DNA from: Consotaella salsifontis
GTDB taxonomy: Bacteria > Pseudomonadota > Alphaproteobacteria > Rhizobiales > Rhizobiaceae
Length of the DNA: 34,011 nt
Reading direction: 5' to 3'
Assembly: GCF_900167365.1 (NCBI RefSeq)
Contig: NZ_FUXL01000024.1
Span: forward strand, 1 to 34,011
The translations under genes and the position numbers were made by a program. Below the pieces are notes generated by a model, which was given only the letters and a program-made list of their open reading frames with translations, was not told the origin of the DNA and searched no databases. Positions 1 to 8,519 of the stretch are shown here, one piece after another (position 1 is the first letter of the stretch; the number at the start of each line of letters is the position of its first letter).

Positions 1-680
1 TTCGCCGGGTCGATCTCCCACACCTCCTTCAGCCCGATGCCGAACTTCTGCGGCTCACGCCCCTCGCCCAGGCCGTAGCGCGCCATGAGCTCCTTGCTGA
101 GCGAGCCCCGCGCTCCCTCGCCGATCAGGACATACTTGCCAAGAAGCGCCATGCCGCGCTGGAAGTTCGGACCCGGCGTCCCGTTGCGCTCGATCCCCAT
201 GTCGCCGGTCGCAACCCCTACCACCGCCCCGTCGGCGTCGAGGATCAGCTCGCAAGCGGCAAAGCCCGGATAAACCTCCACCCCCAGCGCCTCCGCCTTC
301 TCGGCGAGCCAGCGGCACAGCGGCCCGAGCTCGACGACGAAGCAGCCGCGATTGTGCATCAGCTTCGGCATCAGCATCGTCGGCAGGCGGATGCCGCCGT
401 GAGGACCGTAGACGTGGAAGCGCTCGGCCTTCACCGGGATGGCGTCCGGCCCGCCCTCGCCCCGCCATTCCGGCAGCAGACGGTCGAGAGCCGAAGGGTC
501 GAGCACGCAGCCCGAAAGGATATGCGCGCCGACCTCCGAGCCCTTCTCCAGAACCACCACCGACAAGTCAGGGTCGAGCTGCTTCAGCCGGATCGCCGCC
601 GACAGTCCCGCAGGCCCGGCACCAACGATCACAACGTCGAACTCCATGCTCTCTCGTTCGGGAAGCGGCTCTATCGACAT
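1..680 (-). CDS. Electron-transfer flavoprotein:ubiquinone oxidoreductase (ETF-QO), N-terminal part, cut by window edge
   Basis: ETF-QO is an inner-membrane FAD/4Fe-4S enzyme that passes electrons from reduced ETF to ubiquinone. The first 226 residues are visible. They open with an N-terminal stretch ending PERESMEFDVVIVG, typical of bacterial ETF-QO, followed by the FAD dinucleotide motif GAGPAG (residues 20-25). Family signatures follow: EKGSEVGAHILSG, then LCRWLAEKAEALGVEVYPGF and PQKFGIGLKEVWEI. The start at 680 is preferred over the internal ATG at 647 because the preceding 11 residues match family N-termini and a GGGA lies upstream. The ubiquinone-binding and iron-sulfur C-terminal parts are outside the window. 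It lies 84 bases after the metallo-beta-lactamase gene on the same strand, so it may be co-transcribed and accept electrons, via ETF, from the FAD dehydrogenase at 1625-3070; that link is inference. Confidence 0.9.
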   Translation of the reverse strand, partial: MSIEPLPERESMEFDVVIVGAGPAGLSAAIRLKQLDPDLSVVVLEKGSEVGAHILSGCVLDPSALDRLLPEWRGEGGPDAIPVKAERFHVYGPHGGIRLPTMLMPKLMHNRGCFVVELGPLCRWLAEKAEALGVEVYPGFAACELILDADGAVVGVATGDMGIERNGTPGPNFQRGMALLGKYVLIGEGARGSLSKELMARYGLGEGREPQKFGIGLKEVWEIDPA

Positions 681-764
681 GATGCTTATCCCACAGTCTT
701 TTGCGGCGCTGACGCGAGCGCGGGAGGATCACCATCACCGCGCGGCCCCGCTTCCTGTCTTTGT

Positions 765-1628
765 TCAGAGACCGTTGAGCGGCACTTTCAGGTAGCGCCG
801 CCCATCTTCCTCAGGCTCCGGCAACGCTCCCGCCTTCATGTTGACCTGGAGCGAAGGAATGATCAGCCGAGGCATGGCGAGCGTCGCGTCGCGCGACTGG
901 CGCAACGCCACGAATTCGTCCTCGGTGACACCATCGCATACATGCACATTGTGCATCCTCTGCTCGGCCACCGTCGTCTCGTTGCGGATATCGCGGCCGT
1001 TCGGGCCATAGTCGTGACACATGAAGAGCCGGGTCCACAGCGGCAGAGCCAGAACCTTGCGGATGGAACGAAACAGAATGCGCGCGTCGCCGCCTGGAAA
1101 GTCGGCTCTCGCTGTCCCTGCATCGGGCATGAAAAGCGTGTCTCCGATGAAGGCTGCGTCACCGAAGATGTAGGTCATGCAGGCCGGCGTGTGGCCCGGC
1201 GTGTGCAGGGCATAGCCGGACATTGCCCCGATCGAGAGGGCGTCGCCATCGTTGAACAGCCGGTCGAACTGGGAGCCGTCGCGCTGGAAGCGGGTGTTCT
1301 CGTTGAAGATTTTGCCGAAGGTCTCCTGCACCTCGACGATGCCGGCGCCGATGCCGATCTTTCCGCCGAGCCTCTCCTGAAGATAGGGCGCGGCGGAGAG
1401 ATGGTCTGCATGGACATGCGTTTCCAGGAGCCATTCCACGTCGAGCTTTTCCCGCTCGACATGGTCGATGATCGCCTGGGCCGCCTGGTACGAGACGCGG
1501 CCCGAAGCGTAGTCGAAGTCGAGAACGCTATCGATGATGGCGCAGCTTCGCCCCTCCTCTTCGGCCACAACATAGGAGAAGGTGTTGGTCTGCGCGTCGA
1601 AAAAGGAGGAAATGCGCGGCGTGGTCAT
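765..1628 (-). CDS. MBL-fold hydrolase, persulfide dioxygenase (Blh/ETHE1-like)
   Basis: A 287-residue metallo-beta-lactamase-fold protein. The metal motif HVHADH is at residues 71-76, a second histidine sits in TPGHTP (H146), an aspartate in FIGDTL (D163) and a late histidine in CHDY (H205). The segment after D163, with GTARADFPGGDA, resembles the Blh-type persulfide dioxygenases found beside sulfur regulators in rhizobia. Such enzymes oxidise glutathione persulfide to sulfite and glutathione using one non-haem iron. The start at 1628 overlaps the stop of the upstream FAD-oxidase gene by four bases (ATGA); a longer open frame reaching 1844 is overlap with that gene and is not used. The sulfurtransferase at 4488-5354 in the same operon is a natural source of persulfide. 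Glyoxalase II-type hydrolase is the alternative, but the signature favours the persulfide group. Confidence 0.8.
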   Translation of the reverse strand: MTTPRISSFFDAQTNTFSYVVAEEEGRSCAIIDSVLDFDYASGRVSYQAAQAIIDHVEREKLDVEWLLETHVHADHLSAAPYLQERLGGKIGIGAGIVEVQETFGKIFNENTRFQRDGSQFDRLFNDGDALSIGAMSGYALHTPGHTPACMTYIFGDAAFIGDTLFMPDAGTARADFPGGDARILFRSIRKVLALPLWTRLFMCHDYGPNGRDIRNETTVAEQRMHNVHVCDGVTEDEFVALRQSRDATLAMPRLIIPSLQVNMKAGALPEPEEDGRRYLKVPLNGL

Positions 1629-3070
1629 CCCGCCGCCTTTCCCTCGATCGCGACGGTCTTGCCGGGGTTCATGATCGAGCGGGGATCGAGCGCGCGTTTG
1701 ATGGTGCGCATCAACGCCTGCTCGGACTTCGAACGATAGCGATCGATCTCCTGCGCCTTCAGGAGCCCGATGCCGTGTTCGGCCGAAATCGACCCGTTCA
1801 TCGCCATCGCGATGGGATGGACGATGTCGTTCACAGCTTCCCAATGCTCCAGGAAAGCCTCCTTGGCCATGCCGTCTGGCTGCGTCAGGTTATAATGGAC
1901 GTTGCCATCCCCAACATGGCCAAAGGCGCAGACGTGGATGCCCGGCATGTACGCCTCGACTGCCTGGCTCGCCTCTGCGATGAAGCGCGGGATCGCAGAA
2001 ACCGGCACGGAGATGTCGTGCTTGATCGAGCCGCCCGCGCGCTTCTGTGCCTCGGGAATACCCTCGCGCAGCCGCCAGAGACGCTGCGCCTGGTCGATCG
2101 TTTCCGCGACCACGGCATCCGAGATCAGTCCGCTCTCGAAAGCCTCCTCCAGCAACGCCTCGAATGTCGCCCTTAGATCGTCGCCATCGCGCGACGTGGA
2201 GAGTTCGATGAGGGCGTACCAAGGGTGAACCTCCGCAGAGGGACGCTGCCCATCGGCATGCGCGCAAACGATCGACAGCGAGAATTCCGACATCAATTCG
2301 AAGGCGGTGACCTGATCGCCGCTTCGCCGCCGCGCCAAGGCCAGCAGCTCCAGCGCGCTTTCCACCGTCGCCAGCGCGCAATAGGCGGTCTGGATCTGCC
2401 TGCGGCGCGGATAGAGCTTTAGGACAGCCGCCGTTACGAAGCCGAGCGAGCCCTCGCTTCCGATGAAGAGGTTCTTGAGCGAATACCCGCTGTTGTCCTT
2501 GTAGAGCGGCCGCATGCCGTCCCAGATCTGCCCGTCCGGCAACACCACTTCCAGCCCGAGCGTCAGATCGCGCGCGTTTCCGTATTTCAGGACGCTGATG
2601 CCGCCGGCATTGCTGGCGATGTTGCCGCCGATGGTGCAGCTGCCCTCGGCGCCGAGGCTGAGGGGAAAGAAGCAGTCCTGGGCGGCGGCAGCTGCCTGGA
2701 CGTCGGCGAGGATGGCGCCCGCCTCAACGGTGATGGTGAAGTTGGTGGCGTCGACCTCGCGGATGCGGTTCATCTTCTCAAACGAGACGAGGACCTCACG
2801 GCCGCTCGTCACCGAGCCGCCGACAAGCCCAGTGTTGCCGCCCTGCGGGACCATCCCGACGCCTTCCTCCGCGCAGATCGCAACCGCCTTGGCGAGATCA
2901 GCGGCGGTTTCCGGCACGATGACGATTGCGGCTTCGCCACGAAACAGCCCGCGCTCTTCCACCAGATACTTTTCGCGGGCATCCGCCTCTGTGATCACCG
3001 CGCGCGTGCCAAGGGCGTTGGCGAGGCGCTCAGCCAAAGGCGAGAAGCTTTCAATCACGGCCTCGCTCAT
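1625..3070 (-). CDS. FAD-binding oxidase, D-2-hydroxyglutarate/D-lactate dehydrogenase (GlcD-like)
   Basis: A 481-residue protein of the VAO/PCMH flavoenzyme family. The N-terminal FAD-binding domain carries PQGGNTGLVGGS (75-86) and GAEGSCTIGGNIASNAGG. The C-terminal oxidase domain carries CAFGHVGDGNVHYN and SAEHGIG, the histidine-rich metal and substrate region of D-2-hydroxyacid dehydrogenases. Family members oxidise D-2-hydroxyacids (D-2-hydroxyglutarate, D-malate, D-lactate) and hand electrons to ETF or other carriers. The start at 3070 gives the usual family N-terminus and overlaps the MmgE/PrpD stop as ATGA; its own stop overlaps the metallo-beta-lactamase gene the same way. The presence of ETF-QO just downstream fits ETF as the acceptor. 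The exact hydroxyacid cannot be read from the sequence. Confidence 0.85.
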   Translation of the reverse strand: MSEAVIESFSPLAERLANALGTRAVITEADAREKYLVEERGLFRGEAAIVIVPETAADLAKAVAICAEEGVGMVPQGGNTGLVGGSVTSGREVLVSFEKMNRIREVDATNFTITVEAGAILADVQAAAAAQDCFFPLSLGAEGSCTIGGNIASNAGGISVLKYGNARDLTLGLEVVLPDGQIWDGMRPLYKDNSGYSLKNLFIGSEGSLGFVTAAVLKLYPRRRQIQTAYCALATVESALELLALARRRSGDQVTAFELMSEFSLSIVCAHADGQRPSAEVHPWYALIELSTSRDGDDLRATFEALLEEAFESGLISDAVVAETIDQAQRLWRLREGIPEAQKRAGGSIKHDISVPVSAIPRFIAEASQAVEAYMPGIHVCAFGHVGDGNVHYNLTQPDGMAKEAFLEHWEAVNDIVHPIAMAMNGSISAEHGIGLLKAQEIDRYRSKSEQALMRTIKRALDPRSIMNPGKTVAIEGKAAG

Positions 3071-4491
3071 GGGAAATTCCTTTGCTCGTTCGCGCTGCCC
3101 GCCGCGATGTCGAAAAGTTCGTCGGGGCTCCAGTCGCCGGAAGCACCGGCGAAGCGTCGTGCCCAATCCACGAGGCGGTTCCCGTCGATCGACCGGCCAG
3201 CAAGTTTCAGGACGTCGCAAGTGCGCGCGATGAGGTCTGGCTCGCTCCACGGCTGCTCCGGGTCGCCGTTTCTAAACGAACGCTCTTCCGTCAAAACCGT
3301 GCCGTCATCGAGCTCGACCGACACCCGGGCCGGCCTCTCCTGGGGGAAGCGCGCAGTGAAGGCCGGCTCGTGACGCACCTGCGTTCGCTGCTCCAGGGCG
3401 CGAACGTCGGCATCGGCGAGAAGTTCGGGCCCGAGTCCACGAAAATCCGGAGCGCGGCCCGCGATCGCGGCGGCGATGCAAAAGCTGGTCGAGAACTTCG
3501 CGTCGGAGACGGTGCTCGGATTCCTGACGCCCGCGATGGCCAGCGCGGCCTGGGGAACGTCAACGACGATGCTGCGCACGCGCGCCGCCCCCTGCTGCAG
3601 CCGCCCCCGGATTGCGCGGGCGCAATCGAGCGCGCTGTGCGTCTGCCCGCAGGTCGGCCAAGCCTTGATGGTGACGTCGAACAGCATGGGCCGCCCCGAC
3701 GGGATCAGCCATTGCGGATCGCACCCGTCGAGCTTCCAAGCGTTGCGCATTCCGCGCGCGCCTTCCAGAACGTGGACCGCGCCCGGAATGCCGGCTCTGG
3801 CCAAAAGCGCGGCGGCGAGGCCGTTGCGCACGGCGGCGGCGGCATGAAAGGCCTTGGCCGAGAACGCCTCGTCATCGAGAATTTGCCACAGGCCGGCGGC
3901 CTGCGTGCCGGCATGACCGAACGCCCAGAGCGTGCGCTGCCGATCCAGCCCGAGATAACGCGCGGCGGCGGCAGCGGCCCCGAAGCAGCCGGCCGTGGCG
4001 GTGGTGTGGTTCGCCGCGTAATGGCCGCTGCCGAGATGGGAGCCGACACGCATCACGGCCTCGAAGCCAGCGATCAGCGCCGGCCGCACGCGCTCCCTGG
4101 CCCCGTCGGGGAACGCCTGCGCCAAGCCGATGACGGCGGGAACGACCGTAATGCCGGGATGGCTGGTCGAGATGCGGTGCGCGTCATCGACCTCCCAGAA
4201 ATGACTGATGGCAGCGTTCGCCCCTGCAGCGCTCGCCAGGGGGTGGCATCCCGCCACCCCCGCAACCCGCACAGGTCCTGTTTCAAGGGGAGACAGAAGC
4301 GCCGAGACATAATCGCGATGATAAGGGTGTCCTATCCCGGCGATCAGGGCGCTCGACCAGTCGAGCATGGTGGCGAACAGCCGCGCCTCTAGTTCCTGAT
4401 CGACGGTGTCGGGCAAATCGGCGACGAACTCGGTCAAGGGAGCGAGCTCAGGGACGGCATCCGGTAGCGCCGTCGTTTCCAGCGCGCTCAT
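3067..4491 (-). CDS. MmgE/PrpD family protein (2-methylcitrate dehydratase / iminodisuccinate epimerase fold)
   Basis: A 474-residue MmgE/PrpD protein. Recognised by FWEVDDAHRISTSHPG in the first third, the GHAGTQAAGLWQ segment, and the central KAWPTCGQTHSALD region. Known members include 2-methylcitrate dehydratase, cis-aconitate decarboxylase and the iminodisuccinate epimerase of Agrobacterium, so the family acts on small polycarboxylates by proton abstraction. It sits between the sulfurtransferase and the FAD oxidase with ATGA overlaps at both ends, indicating translational coupling. No prpB, prpC or acn homologue is nearby, so a methylcitrate-cycle role is unlikely. The combination with a fumarase-superfamily lyase and a tricarboxylate-type transporter suggests isomerisation or dehydration of an imported polycarboxylate; this is inference. 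Confidence 0.85.
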   Translation of the reverse strand: MSALETTALPDAVPELAPLTEFVADLPDTVDQELEARLFATMLDWSSALIAGIGHPYHRDYVSALLSPLETGPVRVAGVAGCHPLASAAGANAAISHFWEVDDAHRISTSHPGITVVPAVIGLAQAFPDGARERVRPALIAGFEAVMRVGSHLGSGHYAANHTTATAGCFGAAAAAARYLGLDRQRTLWAFGHAGTQAAGLWQILDDEAFSAKAFHAAAAVRNGLAAALLARAGIPGAVHVLEGARGMRNAWKLDGCDPQWLIPSGRPMLFDVTIKAWPTCGQTHSALDCARAIRGRLQQGAARVRSIVVDVPQAALAIAGVRNPSTVSDAKFSTSFCIAAAIAGRAPDFRGLGPELLADADVRALEQRTQVRHEPAFTARFPQERPARVSVELDDGTVLTEERSFRNGDPEQPWSEPDLIARTCDVLKLAGRSIDGNRLVDWARRFAGASGDWSPDELFDIAAGSANEQRNFP

Positions 4492-5354
4492 CCGGCCGCT
4501 CCGGTGACGACCGGCAGATCATCGCGCGTTTCCTGTCCCCATTCAGCCCAGGAGCCGTCATAGACAGCGACCGGGCCGAGCCCCGCCAGCTCGGCGCCCA
4601 GCGCCAGAACCGAGGCGGTGACACCGGACCCACACGAGGCGACGATCGGCTGGCCGCTGTGCAGGCCAGCGTCCTCGAACGCACGACGAACATCCTCGGC
4701 CTTGCGAAACCGCCCGTCCGCCAAAATCCGATCGAAGGGAAGATTGCGGGCTCCCGGCATATGCCCCGACCGCAGACCCGGACGAGGCTCGGCCTGCGCT
4801 CCCTCGAACCGTGGGGCCGAGCGGGCATCGACCACCTGAATTACGCTCGCCTTCAGCCCGTCCAGCACGGAGGACGCATCGTAGAGGCGGGAGTGAACGG
4901 GGCGTGCCTGGAAATTCCCAGGCTCAGCCGGACGCGGCGCGCCGGACTCGATCTCGCCGCCCGCCGCCCGCCAGGCCGGCAGACCGCCGTCCAGCACGCA
5001 GACCCTCTCGTGCCCCATCGCCTTGAACATCCACCACGCGCGAGGCGCGGCGAAGATGCCGGAACCATCGTAGACGACAATCTGGCTGTTCCCGTTGATG
5101 CCGAGGGCGCGCACCCTTTCTTCGAACACGGCGGGGCTCGGCATCATGTGCGGCAGCGGCGACGAGAGGTCCGCGATATCGCGGTCGTAGTCGAAGCGGC
5201 GGGCGCCAGGGATGTGAGCCTGCTCGAATTCGGCTGCCGGGTCGCGGTTCTCGGCGGGCATGTACCAGCTCGCGTCGAGGACGATGAGATCCGGCGCCGA
5301 CAGGTTGGCTTTGAGCCAGTCGCAATCGACGACGATGGAGGGCTTGGCGGTCAT
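4488..5354 (-). CDS. sseA: 3-mercaptopyruvate/thiosulfate sulfurtransferase (two rhodanese domains)
   Basis: A 288-residue tandem rhodanese. The first, inactive domain (about residues 5-130) contains the LDGGLPAW segment; the second (about 165-280) has the catalytic loop CGSGVTAS with cysteine 241. CGSGVTA is the loop typical of mercaptopyruvate sulfurtransferases. The enzyme takes sulfur from 3-mercaptopyruvate (or thiosulfate) to form a cysteine persulfide that is passed to a thiol or cyanide. The start at 5354 follows a GGAGACACCTG leader with a usable GGAG. Its stop overlaps the MmgE/PrpD start (ATGA). It is 24 bases after tctA. Finding it together with a persulfide-dioxygenase-like enzyme inside an organic-acid operon suggests that the degraded compound carries sulfur or that the operon handles sulfane sulfur; not proven. 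Confidence 0.9.
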   Translation of the reverse strand: MTAKPSIVVDCDWLKANLSAPDLIVLDASWYMPAENRDPAAEFEQAHIPGARRFDYDRDIADLSSPLPHMMPSPAVFEERVRALGINGNSQIVVYDGSGIFAAPRAWWMFKAMGHERVCVLDGGLPAWRAAGGEIESGAPRPAEPGNFQARPVHSRLYDASSVLDGLKASVIQVVDARSAPRFEGAQAEPRPGLRSGHMPGARNLPFDRILADGRFRKAEDVRRAFEDAGLHSGQPIVASCGSGVTASVLALGAELAGLGPVAVYDGSWAEWGQETRDDLPVVTGAAG

Positions 5355-5378
5355 CAGGTGTCTCCTGTGATTGCGGAC

Positions 5379-6887
5379 TCAGGCCGGCGCGTTTGCAAGC
5401 TTGCGGCGAGAGCGGCCGAGCACTGCCGGCAGAACGAGACTGAGGAGGGCGACGAGGAGGATGCCGCCGGAGATCGGCCGGGTGATGAACGGCAGAACAG
5501 AGTCGTTGCCGAAGGCCAGCGCCAGACTGAGCTGGGTTTCCGCCATGGGGCCGAGGATCAGGCCCAGGATCACCGGCAGGACCGGGACGCGGGCAATGTG
5601 GAGGAGGTAGCCGAGCAGCCCGAAGCCGAGGAAGCAGTAGACGTCGAACATGCGGTTGTTCAGCGAGTAACAGCCGACCGTGCACAGGATCAGGAGCACC
5701 GGAATAACGTACTGGCGCGGAATGGAAACCGCCTTCACCGTCAGCGGGATGAAGAAGTGGTAGAGGATGAAGCAGAAGAAGAAGGCGACGAAGAACGAGA
5801 CGAAGACCATCCAGACGATTTCGCCGTGATCGCGGAAAAGCAGCGGCCCCGGATCGATGCCGTGCAGCATGAACGCGCCCAGCATCATCAGCGTCGATGC
5901 ATCGCCCGGAATGCCCAGGGTCAGCATCGGGATCAAGGCGCCGCCCATGGAAGCGTTGTTGGCCGCCTCCGGCGCGACGATCGCCTCGGGCAGAACGCCC
6001 TTGCCGAAAAGGTCGGGGTGGCGCGAGGCGCGCTGGGCTTGGCTATAGGCGACGATATTGGAAAGGCCGGGACCGACGCCGGGCAGGATGCCGATGATGA
6101 TGCCGATGAAGGTCGAGCGTCCGAGGTCGCGCCGGCAGGCCACGACTTCCCGCAAGGTGGCGACGAACGCCCTCAGCTGGAACTTGATCTTGAGGACCGT
6201 GGCCGAGCGCCCGATGTCGTCGGTATCGGCGAGGAGCTGCGGGATCGCATAAAGGCCGATCAGCGCCGGCAGCTCATAGAAGCCGGATTCGAGGGCGGTG
6301 AAACCAAAGGTGAGCCGCACCTGGCCGGAAGCTTCGTCCAGCCCCACCAGGGAAAGCAGGATGCCGATGAAGGCCGCCATGAACGCCTTGATGGCGCGCC
6401 CCTTGGGCGACATGGCCGAGATGCAGCTGAAGGTGAAGATCACCAGCGAGAAATACTCCCACGGCCCAAAGCTCAGCGCAACGCGGGCGAGCAGCGGCGC
6501 GATCAACACCAGAGCAAGACCCGACAGAACGCCCCCGATCATCGAGGCATAGACGCCGAGGCCGAGCGCCCTGACCGCCTGGCCGCCGGCGGCCATCGGA
6601 TAGCCGTCGAGGCAGGTCGCGGCCGAGGCCGGAGTGCCAGGAATGTTGAGGAGAATGGCGCCGACAAGGCCGCCGGAAATTGCCCCGCAATAGACGCCCA
6701 TGAGGAGCGGCAATGCCAGGTTGATGTCCATCGCATAGGTGAGCGGGACCAGAAGGGCGATGGCCATCGTGCTGGTCAGCCCGGGGATGGACCCGATGAC
6801 GAGACCGCCGGCGACGCCAAGCATGACGGCAACGAGCGTCCAGGGTTGGCAGACCGCCGCAACCCCTGTGAGGAATAAGTCGTACAT
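5379..6887 (-). CDS. tctA: Tripartite tricarboxylate transporter, large permease TctA
   Basis: A 502-residue very hydrophobic protein of the TctA family, about 11-12 membrane segments. Family signatures are IGSIPGLTSTMAIAL near the N-terminus, the LLNIPGTPASAATCLDGYP loop, GILPGVGPGLSN, and TLGIPGDASTLMM in the middle. TctA is the transmembrane channel of secondary binding-protein-dependent importers for citrate-like acids and many other carboxylates. AAGGA lies 11 bases before the start at 6887, and the stop of tctB is only 13 bases upstream. It forms a full system with tctB and tctC. Substrate is not readable from the permease. Confidence 0.93.
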   Translation of the reverse strand: MYDLFLTGVAAVCQPWTLVAVMLGVAGGLVIGSIPGLTSTMAIALLVPLTYAMDINLALPLLMGVYCGAISGGLVGAILLNIPGTPASAATCLDGYPMAAGGQAVRALGLGVYASMIGGVLSGLALVLIAPLLARVALSFGPWEYFSLVIFTFSCISAMSPKGRAIKAFMAAFIGILLSLVGLDEASGQVRLTFGFTALESGFYELPALIGLYAIPQLLADTDDIGRSATVLKIKFQLRAFVATLREVVACRRDLGRSTFIGIIIGILPGVGPGLSNIVAYSQAQRASRHPDLFGKGVLPEAIVAPEAANNASMGGALIPMLTLGIPGDASTLMMLGAFMLHGIDPGPLLFRDHGEIVWMVFVSFFVAFFFCFILYHFFIPLTVKAVSIPRQYVIPVLLILCTVGCYSLNNRMFDVYCFLGFGLLGYLLHIARVPVLPVILGLILGPMAETQLSLALAFGNDSVLPFITRPISGGILLVALLSLVLPAVLGRSRRKLANAPA

Positions 6888-6900
6888 GGCCCGACAATCC

Positions 6901-7359
6901 TTATGGAAGGAAGGCTTGGAGATAGACGACGAGCAGGACGTAGATGAACGAGGACGTCCCCACCGCGATGGCGCAGGCCACCGCGACCGTGCCGAAAGAC
7001 CGTCTGGGCGCCAGCAGTACGATGGTCGCGACGCAGAAGATCGCGGTCGCCAAAAGGAAGCCGATCGGCTGGATCGCGAAAAGGTAGGCGACGAAGAGCG
7101 CTAGCAGCATCATGCGGCGCGGCGCGAAGGCCACGGCGGAGATCGCCCTGAGGCTGCGCCGCTTGTCATCCGAGGCCGATAAGAGCGTTCGGATCGTCTC
7201 CAGAACGCCGACGACCAGTCCGAGCCCCACGACGAGCCAGGGAAACAGCTTGGCGGACACCACGGCGGAGTTCATGTCCTCGAGCTTGAACAGCTGAGAA
7301 GCCGCCACGACGAAGCATAGAATGAAGACGGCTGAGAAGATCAAATCGGTTTTGCGCAT
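6901..7359 (-). CDS. tctB: Tripartite tricarboxylate transporter, small permease TctB
   Basis: A 152-residue protein with four predicted membrane segments (about residues 5-25, 35-60, 75-105 and 120-148), the size and layout of TctB. It starts MRKTDLIFSAVFILC, which is typical of the family; an AGAGG sits five bases upstream of 7359. A longer frame to 7398 adds a charged leader without a ribosome site and is not used. TctB pairs with TctA in the membrane. The spacing (86 bases to tctC, 13 to tctA) supports a single operon. Sequence conservation in this family is low, so the call leans on neighbours as well as topology. Confidence 0.88.
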   Translation of the reverse strand: MRKTDLIFSAVFILCFVVAASQLFKLEDMNSAVVSAKLFPWLVVGLGLVVGVLETIRTLLSASDDKRRSLRAISAVAFAPRRMMLLALFVAYLFAIQPIGFLLATAIFCVATIVLLAPRRSFGTVAVACAIAVGTSSFIYVLLVVYLQAFLP

Positions 7360-7445
7360 GTCGCCTCTCACGATGAAGGCTTCCCGATGGCCGCGCATTC
7401 ACGCGCGGCCATGAACCGAGCTCGACGGTTGAAAGGGCTCGCCGT

Positions 7446-8396
7446 TCAGGGCTTGTCGGTGAGATGGAACTTCTTCGTCAGGTTCTCGATGCGCTCGTAG
7501 CGCTTGGCGAGAGCCTTATCGAGTTCCTCGCCCTTGGCGGGCGCCACCGTCATGGACTGCCTGGCCAGTTCTTTCTGGCAGTCCGGCTGTTCGGCCGCCT
7601 TGATCCACGCATCGGCGAGCGTCTGGACCGCCTCCTTCGGCGTTTCCTTCGGGGCGAAGGTGGTGAAGTACATGGCGAAAAGGCTGTCGACGCCTTGTTC
7701 TTCCGCGGTCTTCGCATCCTTCAGGCGCGGATCGCGCTTGTCGGACAGAATGGCGACCGGCACCACGTCTCCCGATTCCACGTAGGGGGCGGCGGAACCG
7801 ACAGCCACCGGCACGAGGGTAAGGTTGCCCTGGATGGCGGCCACGATGCGTTCCTTGTCGCCCGACATGGGGATGGTGCGCAGGTCGTCGAGATTGACGC
7901 CGGCCGCATCCAGGAAGTCGAGAACAGCGAAGTGCGAGAAGCCGTTGAGGGCCGTGCCGATGGTGTACTTGCCGGGGTTCTCCTTCACCTTGGCGCGTAG
8001 CGCTTCGACACTGTCGATACCGCTGCTCGCGCCCGCGAAGACGCCGTAGTTCATGGCGACCGAGCTCGCGACCGGCGCGAAGGCCGAATAATTGTAGTCG
8101 GAGCGGCCCGTGGCGAGGCCCATGTCCATGCCCTGGTGAGCCCACAGAAGCTTGTAGCCATCCGGCCGGGCGTCACGCACTTCCACTTCGGCGATCTTGC
8201 CGCGCGCCCCGGTGATGTTCTTGATCAGCACCTTCTGGCCGAGGATGGGCTCGACGCATTGCGCGAAGACACGCGCTGAAACATCGGAGCCGCCACCGGG
8301 GCTGAAGGGAACGACCAGCTCGATCGGCTTGTCCGGAAAGGCCATCGCCGGCGTGGCGAGAAGCGCGGCGGTCAGGGCCAAAAGAGTTCTTTTCAT
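7446..8396 (-). CDS. tctC: Tripartite tricarboxylate transporter substrate-binding protein TctC (Bug family)
   Basis: A 316-residue periplasmic binding protein. A clear Sec signal (MKRTLLALTAALLATPAMA, cleaved after residue 19) is followed by the Bug-family opening FPDKPIELVVPFSPGGGSD. The GIDSVEALRAKVKENPGKY and PVAILSDKRDPRLKD regions are also typical. Bug proteins bind carboxylated ligands and deliver them to TctAB. The start at 8396 has an excellent GGGAGGAA eight bases before it; the longer reading frame to 8450 lacks this. It follows the lyase gene by 123 bases and precedes tctB. The ligand is unknown; the adjoining lyase and MmgE/PrpD genes suggest a di- or tricarboxylate. Confidence 0.93.
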   Translation of the reverse strand: MKRTLLALTAALLATPAMAFPDKPIELVVPFSPGGGSDVSARVFAQCVEPILGQKVLIKNITGARGKIAEVEVRDARPDGYKLLWAHQGMDMGLATGRSDYNYSAFAPVASSVAMNYGVFAGASSGIDSVEALRAKVKENPGKYTIGTALNGFSHFAVLDFLDAAGVNLDDLRTIPMSGDKERIVAAIQGNLTLVPVAVGSAAPYVESGDVVPVAILSDKRDPRLKDAKTAEEQGVDSLFAMYFTTFAPKETPKEAVQTLADAWIKAAEQPDCQKELARQSMTVAPAKGEELDKALAKRYERIENLTKKFHLTDKP

Positions 8397-8519
8397 CGGA
8401 TTTCCTCCCAAGTTTGAATGACAACACATCCGGCGCGGTCCGCCTCCCAAGCAGATACCCGCAACGTCGAACCGCGGAGCGGAATGGATGTGCGTTTTTT
8501 GATGTGATCCCGGAACGAT

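Noticed and set aside
4659-6878. A 739-codon plus-strand open frame
   Set aside because: It lies antisense to the sulfurtransferase and tctA genes and is rich in R, D, E, Q and G, the usual mirror of a GC-rich membrane protein gene. No family resemblance or ribosome site.
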